Origin: Acephala macrosclerotiorum
Taxonomy: Eukaryota > Ascomycota > Leotiomycetes > Helotiales > Mollisiaceae
Assembly (NCBI GenBank): GCA_014904845.1
Contig: MU119228.1
Coordinates: 1 to 64,000, forward strand
Direction of reading: 5' to 3'
Length of the DNA: 64,000 nucleotides
Part shown: piece after piece, positions 35,585 through 47,300 of the stretch
Layout of the letters: each line of letters begins with the position of its first letter
Numbering within the stretch: position 1 is the stretch's first letter
Program-made: the position numbers and the translations under genes
Notes under the pieces: generated by a model
Told to the model about the DNA's origin: nothing
Databases searched by the model: none
The model's input: the letters and a program-made list of their open reading frames with translations, nothing else

Positions 35585-38300
35585 CTCGAACTCACAGACC
35601 CCTCTCTTTCAAAATACCCCTCAAAGCCTTTTTGAAAGTTAAACACATTCTCCGGCCCAAGCATCGTATAATGCGCCCCTCAACCTCATGAAACCTCACC
35701 TCCCCCCTCACAAGCCCATCCCATTTCGCAAGACGATTCTCCATCCAGTCTTTCTTACCTTTCGCTACTGCAGCTAAAAGATCGCGTAAAAGACGTCCAT
35801 CTGTGAGACAAGGCCGGAGGGATCGTAGTCATGTGCTATCACGTGCAGGCCTTGGGAGATGTCTGTCTATTTTCTGAGCTTTTTGGTGTCGAGTGCCATT
35901 TCCGCGGGACGGTCTGCGGGGGCGATGGAGAGAATGTGAGAGGGGACTTCGTTGGTGGGGGAGGAGATGCATGGCGGATGAGATGGCGTGGGCGTGTTCT
36001 TCGGAGAAGGAGTCGAGGAAGTAGGAGAGATGCAGGAGGACGGAGATCCAGTCAAGTTGTCGCATCCGGAATTTGATGTGTGGTGATAAGTTTAAAACTC
36101 CCAGGAACTTGACTTTTGATCCTTTGGATTCAAGAACTTTGGCGATCTGAGACGGCGAGCAGAGAGCCGTATGAGTAGCCGGCAATGGCGTATGGACCAT
36201 TAGGTTGTACACGCTTGATGTGAGAGTAGTAGGTGCGATAATCTCGGGAATGGAGGTGAAAGCCTCCTCGTTGGTGTCGAATCCGCGTGCATGGAGGGCG
36301 TAGATGGGTCGGCCGACAATGTATTTTGCGAGATTGGGGAAGACGAGGACTTCCCCTACGCCGCGGTGGACGAGGAAGAGAGGTGTTTTTGAGCCACCTG
36401 ATTGGGGGGTGACGATTGGGTTGTACTCTTTGGGCTTGGAGAGCTCGAGTGCGAGAGCCGAGATGGTGGGGTTGGTCATCATTGTTATGATAGGGATTTT
36501 GCTGGGGGGGGGGGGGGGGGGGGAGGCAGATTCGATGCGAGTTTTTAGACGTATGATCTCAATGCTGCTGACACCCATTTCGAAGAGCGAGGTGTTGATT
36601 CCAATATCTTCTTCTGAGGTGTCAAATTCCTCTGAGAAGACCTTCATGATGCTGGCTTCGGTGTCGTTGGCTAGTGGTTGACGCTGAGATGCTCGGTGTC
36701 GTTGAATTAGAGCATCATTAGGAACTTTGTACTCAGCAAAGACTCCATTTTCGAAGGCAGTCCTGATCTTGGCTCGAGAGAGCTTGCCGAGTGATGATTT
36801 GGGTAGGTCAGCAGCTGTCAGCGGAATGATATCGTATGGACTGACGTCACATTGCATCGTGCAGATGGTCGAGATGGCATCCGTTGCCTTGACTCGAGCG
36901 AGAACATCATCCGCATCGTAGCTTGGGAGGTACACCACACAAAGTACTTCGATCTGAGAGCCCTTAGGTCGGTATGGGAATACAACAATGTATGACGGCG
37001 TGACTCCGTCTATTCGTGCTTCTTCAAGAGCAGTTTCAACTTCATGAGGGAAGTAATTACTTCACGCCATTGATGATGATGTTCTCCTTAGCTCGGCCTG
37101 TCACCTGAAGTCCGCCAGTGAAGTCGATAAGTGCTCGATCCCCAGTAACGAACCACCCATGTTTTGTGAATGATTCAGAAGTTGCCTTGGGATTGTTGAA
37201 GTACTCTTTGAACACAATTAGACCTGAGATCTCGAGATTTCCAATCTCATTCTTCGCCACGATTTCTCCTACATCACTCGTGATACGCATGTTGATACCA
37301 GGTACGCATGATCCAAGGGAAGCAAACTCACTATGGTTCGAGATATCGTAGGACGGACAGTTTCTATTGTATATAGATCCAGCACATGTTTTCTGTCATT
37401 CCAAAACCTGGTCTGATCACTTCGCCATGACATCCGTACTTATGTAGTAGCAGAGTCGACGCCTGACACGCTTCAACAACACATTGCTCGCCACCAGAAA
37501 TCAATACACGAAGACAAGACAGATCTGGAATATCTCCAGTAAATGGATCTGGCTTTTCCAGGGCAGTTTTCAAGCTTGCCAAGAAGAAATTCGGCGCAAA
37601 CGTATGCGTAATCCGATGACGATCGATAAGAGTAAGGAACCTCAGCGGACCAACCAAAAGGTCTTAAGCTTGGACATGAACTTGCTCAGCAGCGAGATTC
37701 ATGGAATTAAGATGAATTTCCGTCAAATTGGCGACGTGATCCAGACCAATCCGATTCAAGAATTTGTCCGCAGGAGTCGTGGTGTGGTGTATAGATTTCT
37801 AGAAATAGAGGTGAGCATTTGCCCATGTCGTAGTGCGGCCGCCTTTGCATGGCCAGTACTTCCATAGGTGAGCATGAGAGCCGCAGTGTCATCCCCTTTT
37901 TTCAACAATCCGCGACCAAGCGGTGGGACATCTCCTTGTTTCCTCGCTTGTAAGTTTACGATGGTGTAAATCTTCAAGCCTTCGATGTCGATAAATTTGG
38001 GTACAAGATATTCGGAGGTGAGGATGACAGGTTCTTTCAACATGGTCTGCAGATGCATGAGATATTTCTTTCGCGTCTCGGTGTCGTAGGTGAAAGGAGT
38101 TGGGATGGCAGGAATGCAGCTAGCAGTGACGGTAGCCCAAAACCATTCAATGCCATCTCGGCGATTGTCGAAGTGAAGAAGAACGACCGGCTCGTCCTTT
38201 ATACCATCGACCTGGCTTAGAAGACGCGCTTTGGTGTTCGCGGAGACGAGCAGATCACCATAGCTAAGTCGGAGGCCAATTTGCGCAACGGTGCTAGGAG
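35585..38300 (-). pseudogene. Decayed NRPS-like synthetase (adenylation-carrier-thioesterase)
   Basis: Remains of an A-T-TE enzyme (the class that activates aryl or keto acids, e.g. atromentin or aspulvinone synthetases). Adenylation: LRLSYGDLL, ALMLTYGSTGHAKAAALRHG, GFGMTE, HGWFVTGDRALID and KENIIINGVK. Carrier: LFEMGVSSIEIIRL with the phosphopantetheine serine. Thioesterase: TPLFLVHRGVGEV, nucleophile motif GYSYG, and HYTMLGPENV with the histidine. The frame breaks repeatedly: after the A3-region RNLYTT (near 37776), TAA at 37666..37664, an extra A in GMTE (near 37393), four extra bases after NGVK (near 37054), paired shifts around the GYSYG motif (about 36220 and 36145), and more at about 36010, 35790 and 35670. 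GYSYG is thus out of frame. The start is not resolved. The substrate cannot be predicted. Confidence 0.85.
36504..36523. repeat. 20-base poly-G run
   Basis: Uninterrupted run of 20 G on the plus strand. On the minus strand it encodes a proline run between the carrier and thioesterase parts of the NRPS-like pseudogene. It is prone to slippage and to sequencing length error. Confidence 0.95.
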
Positions 38301-41300
38301 AGTAGATTGAGATTCCAAGAACAACTTGAAGAAAATGCGCTTGAGGAAATCATAGAGGACCTGTAGCTAGAAATCTGAAGGCATCTTCGAGATGAAATGC
38401 CAGATGCACGGGCATGGGAGACAAGTCTGCAGAATTTGACTTGGACGCGACCCGGAGAATTCTTACAGTGAATACAAAGCGCAGAGGAGAGGACTGAGAG
38501 GGCCGAGAGGCTCAATGGTGATTCCAAGGAGAGTAAACTAGCAGTGCTAGACGCGGTTCGTATCAGATGAAAGCAAATTGCATCCCCGGTTGAAATACTC
38601 GAATGCTCATTCGGGCGTAGACTTCAGATGTGCCTCAAAGGAGGCAAAACAAGTACCGACAGCACGATACAACGCCGTCGTCCCCAGAATATCTTCTGCT
38701 GTCAAACTGCAGCTAGAGACATAGGCTTCGATGTGGTGGCGGCGTCGTGCTTAAGAGGAGAGGAGAAGACCTCAAGAAGACCTCAAGAAGACCCTCGCTG
38801 TTGATTGACACCGACATGACGGTGCTGGATCGCCCCACAGCGTTGCTTTATCATCTTGGATATATCCTTCCGCTCCCGATAATCCAGATCTCGACCATAC
38901 CGTGACCCCGAACAACCTGCCGGTAGCACGTACTGCAGCACTTATTGATTGGTAGTCTTGACACCTACTTCATTTGGGCTCAAGCCGCTTGGCGAGAGCT
39001 CTGCCTTCCAATACCATGATTAGGATTAGGGGAGCTGCAATTGGCGGTTCCAGACATTGTGGGTGATGCTGGAACACTAAAAGGCTTTGCTCAGGGGTCA
39101 TCCTTCGCTGAGACATGACCCGCGAGGCTCTAAGCGAACGCTCCATGCCACGGCCGTGTTCCTGGGTCGCTTACGTAGTAGTACTCTTACCTTCTGGAAC
39201 ATTTCTCCGTTTCTTCTTCTCAATCTCCCAGACATCATGTCGACATCAACGTCCAACTTCATGTTTCATCGCATGTTGCGGGTCTTCCACAATATCAATT
39301 GAAGCTTTGAGATATCCTCGAAACGCGCCACCCGCTGTACCCGCACTCCAGCTTCAATGGGATATCCCGACAAAACCGTTGACCCGGCGATAAGGGCCGG
39401 GCCATGCAAAGTACTTCGAAGTATCACCTAAGTGGTTCGATTGCTCCGCGGTCGCGTCAAGAACTAACAAAGTATAATATAGGGCCTGGGAGCCACGAGA
39501 CCGAACTTGCGGTGTACTTACGAAGACCTACGAACCCCGCTCTACCCACCGAGCAGTCGAAGACGTTGTTGGTCAATCGCTGGGACTTCGAAGTGCTCGT
39601 GGGCAACTGCAACATCGGATCCAACCCTGCTGAATCGTCCTGATGCACCTGCACCGTTTCATTGGCCATACGAATTCCTTCAACACGCAAGTTGTTATCG
39701 CTGCATGATCTTGAGTAAGATCAATCAATATCACGTCACTCCGAGTACCATTCCCTGCCATACCGACCCATCCAAAGCGTTTGTGGAGGACCGTTGAGAG
39801 CGAGCCGTGGCTCTGGGAATCTGCGAGACTCTCTGGCTGCGACTGCGTGGACATTGCACAGACAAATGCGGGTTTTACCCCGACACGTCCCGTCCCGGGG
39901 GCGGTGATCTTGCATGACAATGCGACGCAAGACGGGCGATTCATTTTCGATATACTGTTGAGCACATACCATTTCATTAAAAAAAATATCCTGGTGCAAG
40001 CCTTGGTGTTGCTTGTAGTACGCAGCCCGAGGCCGTTGCTAAGAGGACTGCGCGAAAAACATCCCTAGCAGGTCGTCGAAAGCACCTGGCAAGGCTAGCT
40101 GCAAGAATGAGGACCTACTTCCTATCTTCGCCGTGGGAGGATTGATGCATCTCATCCGGAAAGGTGCCGAATGGTGGCGGTAGCTGCCGTTTCCTGTTGT
40201 CAGACTCGGATCATCTAGATCTGGACAAAGGTCCTTGGGGAAGGATTCAGCCGTGCCGGAATCAGAGATAATGCGGCCGCACGACGAATGAAGGATCCTG
40301 CTTGAGTCAATCTGCCATAATGATACGGGATACCAAAGAGTCCAACACCCCACCCTCAAATGTCATATCCTGTTTGACATCCTGGATGTCACTGTGACAA
40401 TCAGCATGATTCAAGGATTTGAATGAGCATTGTGTTATTACAGAAATCTTCTCCGAGCTGCTGGGATTCTGAGAAACTGACTTTTGACTTCGGTCCCACT
40501 GTCACATTTTAATCCCCTGGTTCCACTCACCATTCTGCCAATATGGATGTGAACTTTCCTAGAGGAATGGAGCTGACAACACGAGCACTGCATCCAATAG
40601 CAGGCTTCTTACTGTCGCCTATCCACATACGGCTTGAGCACCTCAATGTGACATGCGTCTCTGCTTGAGGATCGATCTGCGCTGTCAGACAACAAGACTA
40701 CCTTGAGTAGACACTCGGTCGGGTCGTCTTTGAGGCCACGACTGATCTCATATCTTTCCAGCAGGATTCCCAAAGTTGGTAAGCTTAATCACTCGGTGTA
40801 AGCGGCCTCTGATTCCTTTTGTATTCTTCCTTTTCAGCGCGCTCCTAAGACATCTTCTGGCGTACTTGTACTTGCTCTATCTCCCGCTATCATTCCATCC
40901 TCTCGTCCTAAGTCAATCGAGTGGGTACAGGACTGCTTTCATTACCTTGACCTGATCCTTGGCACCAGGTGGTGTTTTCCAGACGTTACAGAGTTGCGGA
41001 CCTCCGGCGGCATCGCGCCATCGTAAGGTACAATGCCAAGACTATAGATGGGGCTCAAGTCTCCTTCACCGCTCCAATCTTCCAATTTGATGAGCGGTGT
41101 TTCTGCTCGGCTTAGTTGTCTAGTCGAGAATATGTATTGATTTAGGGGATTGTATCTTGTAAGGGTGGTGTTGAAATAATTTTCCATTATTCAGTCAGAC
41201 TAGTCCTCGATCCCTCTGTCTTAGCTTGTGGATGATATGGAAGATTGGCCAAAATGCTGTTTCTTCTTTTCCTTGGTCGTAAAAAAGCGAATGAAATTGA

Positions 41301-41523
41301 AATATGTAATCGACCAGTTCCATTTGCTGTGCCTTTCCCAGTGCATGTCAAACCTTTGTCCCTCTTTCCGTGGTCCTTTTTACGAGAATGAAATTGAATT
41401 ATGTCGCCCTCAAACCCCATCCCATGCCACCTTCACGCCGTATTATACTTTCACAATCACCAAACAACTCCCATTCTTCAATCTTCCTTCCCCTCCCCAA
41501 CCTGCCTTTCCTCCACGCATCAC
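38301..41523. other. 3.2-kb region without a supported gene
   Basis: Between the NRPS-like pseudogene and the UCH gene. It probably starts with the lost 5' end of the NRPS-like gene (38300-38560). Open frames up to about 130 codons at 39400-40400 overlap on both strands and have no motif or splice support. I call nothing. Confidence 0.5.
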
Positions 41524-42366
41524 TTATTCCTCAGCCTTCGCCGCAAGAGCGATGCAGCTGAATCGCAAGTCACTACCTCCTCCAATTCTCTCCAATTCGA
41601 TCACCCTCCCCAACCCATTCGCAATAGCCCTCTCACTAAGCACATCCTCATCCTCCCCCAATTCCCCTCTATCCAAAGGTCCCTTCCTGCCTCCTTCCAA
41701 CTCCCAAAGATGTCCACCCTCCTTCACAAACGCAACGAAATGCTGGCCGAGTTTATGGCCACCCTCTGCGTTTGGGGCTGCTGTATCGCCTATTTCCGCT
41801 ACACTTTGATGTGCTTCTTCGAATTCTTGACTGTCGTAGAGGAGGCGGGCGCGGGGTTCCATTCCTAGCGGGACTGCTTCCTCTCTAAATTTCTCCAGCC
41901 AACTTCCCTTCACCAAATGTTCTTTCGCAGGCCCGTTCAAAAGGCAGTGGATGAGACCGATGGAACCGCAGGCGTGGCCGATTGTTTGTTTGAACCAGAT
42001 CACTGGTTCTTTCCCCCCCTTTCCTTCATAATCTCCTTTATCCTTGTCCTCTTCAACTCGGTTGGCGTGCCAGGAGGGCGTTAGGGGGATTATTACTAAT
42101 AGTGCTAGGACGGGGCGGGGAATCATCGAGAGCAGTGTTGGGTCTGAGAGGCTGTATACGTCGTAGAATTCGAGATCTTTGGAAAGACCGAGTTTGTGGG
42201 CGAGGGGAGTCATGACTTCGGGGTTGTTTTCTGTTTGATATCATCAGCATGGTGTTTGAGTGAGAGGGATAGGGTTTTGAGGGCAAGGCTGTGGGCAAAG
42301 TAAAGGAGGGGTACCGAGGACTGTGAAGTGCTTTTTGCCATTGATCACTTCGACTGGAATCGGCAT
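41524..42366 (-). CDS. Ubiquitin carboxyl-terminal hydrolase, UCH-L3/Yuh1 type
   Basis: Cysteine protease of family C12 that releases ubiquitin (and Nedd8/Rub1-type proteins) from small C-terminal adducts. Two exons, 42366..42315 and 42230..41524 (intron 84 bp, gtaccc...aacag), 252 residues. It begins MPIPVEVINGKKHFTVLENNPEV. Catalytic residues are visible: oxyanion Gln and Cys in QTIGHACGSIG (Cys about 105), His in GQHFVAFV and Asp in GRKGPLDRG. DVYSLSDPTLLSMIPRPVLAL is the usual N-terminal core. An Asp/Glu/Lys-rich insert (VEEDKDKGDYEGKGGKEP) lies before the catalytic Gln. Length and order fit the family; an intact housekeeping gene. Confidence 0.95.
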
Positions 42367-43182
42367 CTTGAATGTTTGTTCTATTTTAAAGCACGTCGAG
42401 AAAGAAGAAGTTAGTGATTTTGTTGTGAAGAATTATGGGAGTTGACGAGTTGGGGAGATGGAGGAGCCTTGTGCGCGAGGCTGGATGCGGGGTAGGGAAG
42501 GCAGCAGAGACGCGACGCGTTGGAAAAGTGGGGTGAAGTTAGCGGAGTTTTGGGGTTTGAAATGTCGATGAAGCTTTGAGACTTTCTAAAAATATTTCTA
42601 TGCATGGTGAATTCAAGTGAATGCCGAACATTGAAACTGAAGATGAGTTTTTTTTTTTTTTTTTTTTTTCGAAAGTGATGCTGTAATTGCAATATTCTAC
42701 AGAATTTTCGCGTTGTATTGGGTTTGAATTTCAAATTTGAGTATTTTCCTGGCCCCTGTTTGTGGTCTGCACTTCACCTGTTGTTATCTATCAATGCTAC
42801 CCTTATTAATTGTATTTTTTAAGCTCCATAGAACTCTCGGCCAGCGACGGAGATTCTGTCCTACTCACAGCTCAGCGAAATTTCCCCAGAGAATAATCGC
42901 ATGCACCGGTCGGGCATCGCCATGGCCGAGTGGCTTGAGGAATCTCGCTGGATTGGCATCTCCATGCAGCATCAAATGAGGCTTACTGGCTCACAAACCG
43001 ACTGATGGGTGTCACAGGCTTCTTCTTGGGGGCCATGCGGAATCCATTGAGCATCTTGCAGCACATAAATCCAGCGTTGCCCCGCATCCTTGCGAGCCTC
43101 GTCTCTTTGCCATCCCCCACAGCCGGAATTATGAGAAGATGTTGCTGACTTCAGCGTTGAAATTTCCATTGCGCCAGTGTGA
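42367..43182. other. Intergenic region with a poly-T tract
   Basis: About 800 bases between the divergent UCH gene and the PAN/Apple-like gene. It holds a 22-base T run (42648-42669) near the UCH 5' side. A tRNA-like string near 42920 was considered and rejected. The signal-peptide exon of the next gene may lie at its right end. Confidence 0.5.
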
Positions 43183-44247
43183 TTGCGGTCTCCTAGGGGA
43201 TTGTGGTTAGTCGAACTCTCTCCAGAGAGGTCAAATGTACTTGCTTACCATGGCCATGTAGCCTCAGCACAGGTAAAACGGCAATCGTCCTGCGTTGGAG
43301 GCACACACACTACCTCGAACGGCGACGTCTTCTCCGTATCCTGTGGCATAGACTACCCGGGCGATGACATGTCCCAAGTTGCCTCAGTCTCCATAGCAAA
43401 CTGCCTCGAAGCATGCTCCAACTCTCACCCTCTCTGCATCGCAATCGCATTCGAAGCTTCCCTCGCTCACGGAACGAAAAACTGCTACCTGAAAAGTTCG
43501 GTCGGAGCAGCAGTCACGCAAACATATAGCATGGATGGCGCGTACAGCGCTCCAACCCCAGAATCGAATAGCTGCGTCTCCGAGGTCTCACCTTACACTT
43601 CGAGGAATGGATTGCAGTTTTCGCTCAGTTGTGGACTGGATTATGATGGCGGTGACCTGTCGGCAAATCATAGCTCGAGTCTGGATGCATGTATTGAGCA
43701 ATGTGCAGCGTATGGGTCCGGTTGTGTCGGTGTTGCATATGAGGCTTCTCTTGTGCATGGGTTTGCGAATTGTTACCTCAAGAGTCAGGTTTCGACACCG
43801 ACGCAGCAGGCATTTGTTGTTCATGGGGCGAAGCTCATAGGGACAAGCACTACAAGTTCAACGCTGTCAACATCGTCAAGCACGTCTTCGGTCTCTGTCA
43901 CTTCTTCGATTTCAACAAGTTCCTCAGCTCAAGTTTCGCTCGAAGCAACACCGTCCACGTCTCCAACATCAACCGCCACGTCAACAAACACCAAAGGCTT
44001 GAAAATTGGCCTAGGAGTTGGGATCTCGGTCGGTGTACTGCTTTTCGCCTTGCTTGCAATATTCCTGTTTCGGTACTTTAGGGACTCTCATGCTAGAAAG
44101 AACTTGCCCGTTCCGCGACCACAGGACCAGGAACTGGACGCAGCTGAGAAATCTGGGAGTGCGGTAGAAAGTAGAACAACAGGAAGGGGAGAATTGGAGG
44201 GCAGACATAACCAAATCTTTGAGTTACCGTTGAACACAGGCAGGTAG
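43183..44247 (+). CDS. Secreted/membrane protein with two PAN/Apple-like modules
   Basis: The open frame covers two homologous cysteine modules, each with FS(V/L)SCG(I/L)DY..GD, C(L/I)E.C, and a (F/Y)EASL.HG..NCYLKS block (about residues 35-125 and 130-215). A Ser/Thr-rich stalk (STLSTSSSTSSVSVTSS), one membrane helix (IGLGVGISVGVLLFALLAIF) and a basic/polar cytosolic tail of about 60 residues follow. PAN/Apple-type folds bind carbohydrate or protein at the cell surface. The true start is unresolved: no ATG lies in frame at the left. A cttctc/cagcacag acceptor near 43271 before GTAAAACGGC suggests an upstream signal-peptide exon that I could not fix. The left coordinate is therefore the frame limit. 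Confidence 0.8.
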   Translation: MRSPRGLWLVELSPERSNVLAYHGHVASAQVKRQSSCVGGTHTTSNGDVFSVSCGIDYPGDDMSQVASVSIANCLEACSNSHPLCIAIAFEASLAHGTKNCYLKSSVGAAVTQTYSMDGAYSAPTPESNSCVSEVSPYTSRNGLQFSLSCGLDYDGGDLSANHSSSLDACIEQCAAYGSGCVGVAYEASLVHGFANCYLKSQVSTPTQQAFVVHGAKLIGTSTTSSTLSTSSSTSSVSVTSSISTSSSAQVSLEATPSTSPTSTATSTNTKGLKIGLGVGISVGVLLFALLAIFLFRYFRDSHARKNLPVPRPQDQELDAAEKSGSAVESRTTGRGELEGRHNQIFELPLNTGR

Positions 44248-44700
44248 AGATGTTTGTATATGCGCTCAGCGCTTTCAATATCCCAACGCAGCCTTGCTGG
44301 TAATCGTGGCCAAGAAAACATACTTGAATACAAGACAGGTCCAGTAAGACTAGGAAACTGAAACCAATAACATGTATTGGCGTGGGAGATCGTGTATGAG
44401 GATTTGTATTTCGAAAATTATCGTGGGCATTGCTTCGTCTCTTGCGTTACCTCTCGACATTGTTGCAGTCGCCTCCGCATTCAAAGCTTGCTCACCTTTT
44501 GCGGATCTTGGAATCAGCTGCTGTTGGTCTAGATATCGTTGCGGGTCACCTTAGTTGAGCCACCTACATCGTTCTACTATCCTATACCGCCGCAACATGT
44601 CATGGAAGTATTAAATTGTAATGCCCAACGCTCTTCCATTTATGTCATATCCATGCTCGTCTCTCAACCTGCCTTCTCAGCTGTCTCCATGAGGGGTTCA
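44248..44700. other. Intergenic region, convergent 3' ends
   Basis: About 450 bases between the 3' ends of the PAN/Apple-like gene (plus) and the ketopantoate-reductase-like gene (minus). No feature recognised. Confidence 0.5.
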
Positions 44701-46476
44701 TTACCGAAGTCGACGAACTCCGCCAATCGGCTGGATCTTTGGCTTGACATAGGATTCCGGTAATGGCTGCTGCCCAAACTTCTCTCGTCGGCGTGCTAGT
44801 TTCTCCATCCTCTTCTTTTCTAGTTTGTCGGGACCGTAGAATTCCTCTTCGGATGGTTGCTGCCTCTTGGCTCTGGGATCCCTCTCAAGCGATCTTGATT
44901 CCAACTTTTGCTTTGCCTCGAGGGCTGCTTTTTGCTCTTCTTTCTTGATGCGAAATTCCGAGGTCTTTTTCTTTACTAGTTCTATGACGGCTTTGTGTGT
45001 CGGGCACGGATGGCCGAGCAATTCCCCCCTGTTCACGAGCCCTACCCATCAAGAACTTAGCGTTAGTGGACTTCTTTGCACGTTTCGAGAGTGGATATTC
45101 ATATTTTGGAAAACCGGGGCTTCGGGGGAGCGGCTCTGGAGACATGATTGTCACGCGGGGAAAGATGGGGTTGTTTTCTGGAAGCTGACACTTACATCCG
45201 TTGATAGCGTCAATGTCCGTTTCCTTGCCACTGATAACATCAACAAGCATGGAGTGCACCATGTCTGGGTTCTTTTCGATATACGCAATGACCACGCTCG
45301 TCAGCTTTTCAAGAGTGAGGGGCCATTGACGCCACTCATAGCGCATCACGCTCCAAAGCTCTTCTATCATCTTCGTTGCAACTTGCCTAGTTTCCTCATC
45401 CCCCAAAAGATCTTTTAGGTAGCATTCCTTCAGGGCCGATAGCGGGCCGAGAATAGCAGTGGGAACCATCCTGAGTGTACGGCGAACTACAGACTGTGCC
45501 TGGGTGACTTCCTTGGCATTGTACTCTGGCACTGCCTGGACCGTGTCCATGAAATATTGTGCTGCTCTCTGACGCTCCTGAAGCCTTGGGGTGGTCGCCC
45601 CGGTAATGGGACCAATAAACATACAACATAATCCTGCGCAGGATACTCTTAATGTGTTGGTATCCTCCCTCTCATTCTTCATGATTGCCTCGAAGTCATC
45701 GACATAAGATTTATCTGTTGTGCCCTCACGCGCATACTTAATAGCATGGCTCAAGGCAGCAATTCGAAAAGTCGGGCGGCGATCCGGAACTTTGAAGACG
45801 CGCTCGCAAAGCTCTTCCAAGACGCCGAAGTTTTGTTGAGTCGCAATGATGGTGGAGGACCATGACAATCTGTCTCGAAGTTTAAGAAGTTGTGTGGTAT
45901 TGTTGCTGGGCCTGACAGTTGAAAACAGATTGATGATAGGAAGAGGTTGTACTTCCCGAACTCCGGGAAGCATTGCGATCTTGCCGACTCGCTTCGAGTC
46001 ATTTATGCGGGCTTGAGGGATTGTCAATGCAGGGCTCGCGACCCCAGGTCCAAATTTCGAGGTACTCCAGAGTTTCAACCCCCCATCGTCATGGTATGAA
46101 TAAAATTCCATGTCGAATCCACTCGCTTCGTGCTCCTTGCCATATACGATGAGATAAATTCTATGAGGATTAACATGATGCCAAATTGTGCTTACGGAGT
46201 AGACGCCTACTTTTTGCCAGTGTTGACAAACTTTCGAAACAACGCCATTTCGTGGACAATGACGGTGATTGGGGGTGCTTGTGTCAAGCGAGATAGATGA
46301 AAGGCCAAGAAGATACCTTGCTTGCCAAATCCATGGATATAGATCCTCCTTTGAGCATCATCCGCCAGCTCTTGCGAAGTATACGAGATCATGCGATAAG
46401 AGGTTGTCACATGATGTCGGGCGCAAACTGGCCGCAGTACTCCCCCACTGCGAGACCAGAACCGTGTCGTGAACAT
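44701..46476 (-). CDS. Ketopantoate-reductase-like (ApbA/PanE fold) protein, probably mitochondrial
   Basis: Three exons: 46476..46211, 46160..45196 and 45041..44701; 523 residues. An Arg-rich, acid-poor N terminus (MFTTRFWSRSGGVLRPVCARH) looks like a mitochondrial presequence. A Rossmann start, RIYIHGFGKQGIFLAFHLSRL (GxGxxG variant, about 44-64), follows. The second intron (154 bp, gtaagt...gggtag, branch CTAAC) joins DIDAING to WLVNRGELLGHPCPTHKAVIEL. That gives the INGY-like and C-terminal helix motif of PanE-type reductases. Without the splice the frame runs on into a non-family sequence. The last ~90 residues are a charged extension (KKKTSEFRIKKEEQKAALEA...). Fungal members of this fold include proteins with no proven reductase role, so the substrate is uncertain. 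Confidence 0.87.
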
Positions 46477-47300
46477 CGCGACATGAGGATCTCAGGTCAA
46501 GGATGCAAGGCGAAATAAACAGTGCCTTGTGTGTGAGCGTGTCGCGAAGTGAGGTGGTTGCAGAAGAGATTAATGCTAGTGGCTTTGACTGCTAACCAAT
46601 TCTAGACTAGCCTGGTTTGACAACAGACTTCAGCGCCGAGACATCTTCAACCTCCGTCGATAGACATTCTTTCAACTGGTTCTGCTCTTTCTTCCAGCAA
46701 TACGCCAAACTGATACGGCATTGCACCATGTATGGGAGGGCTGGACTCCCCTCATGCGTTGTCCTCGAAAGCTCCTCGACAAGGTCGATAACTTGTATCA
46801 TGATGATTTTTGTCTTGAAATTTTAGTCTTCACAGAACCTTCAAGCATGTTTGAGATTTCCCTCACATAACGTGGGCCTCAAAATTCGATTCCGAGCTTC
46901 AGTCAAGCCATTTAAGTCATGTTTGATGAATGCGTAAAGACGTCGTTCACGTGATCGATGCTTTGCTTTCAGAATACGACAGAAGGCCTTCAATTATTCC
47001 TTTCATACCTGGAAATACGTGAGAAGTCTATTCCAAAACAGAGTTTATTCTAAAAGTCCCAGCATACACAGGTTATATTTCACGTACAGAACGGGCTCAA
47101 AAGTTTGAAGATATTCCACCTCTCTGTTTCATTTCCAATATTCTGCGTCCACCTGCCGAAAACAATAAAATCGATTTCAATCTACAAGTCTTTACCTTCC
47201 AGGAACATTTGGTAGCCCTTACTTAGAGTCAGCGACAACACTCTTAAAGTCCGTGGTCGGAAGTGGTTTTGTCCACGTGAGCAAGTTTCACTCACATCCA
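46477..47300. other. Intergenic region
   Basis: About 820 bases between two minus-strand genes: upstream region of the reductase-like gene and 3' flank of the DUF1996 relic. No supported gene. Confidence 0.5.

Noticed and set aside
39400..40400. Several overlapping frames of 80-134 codons on both strands
   Set aside because: Mutually overlapping, no domain or splice support; chance open frames in a GC-balanced region are likely.
41228..41809. 193-codon plus-strand open frame
   Set aside because: It is antisense to the UCH gene, whose catalytic motifs and intron are clear; the plus-strand translation is low-complexity Ser/Pro.
42916..43010. tRNA-like string (ccatggccgagtggcttgagg, like a Leu/Ser D arm)
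   Set aside because: No matching acceptor stem, anticodon arm or TpsiC arm (GGTTCGA-type B box) follows at the right distance.
45042..45195. Read-through frame of the ketopantoate-reductase-like gene
   Set aside because: A 154-bp intron with GTAAGT, CTAAC and TAG joins the expected ING-WLVNRGELLGHPCP motif; the read-through sequence is not family-like.
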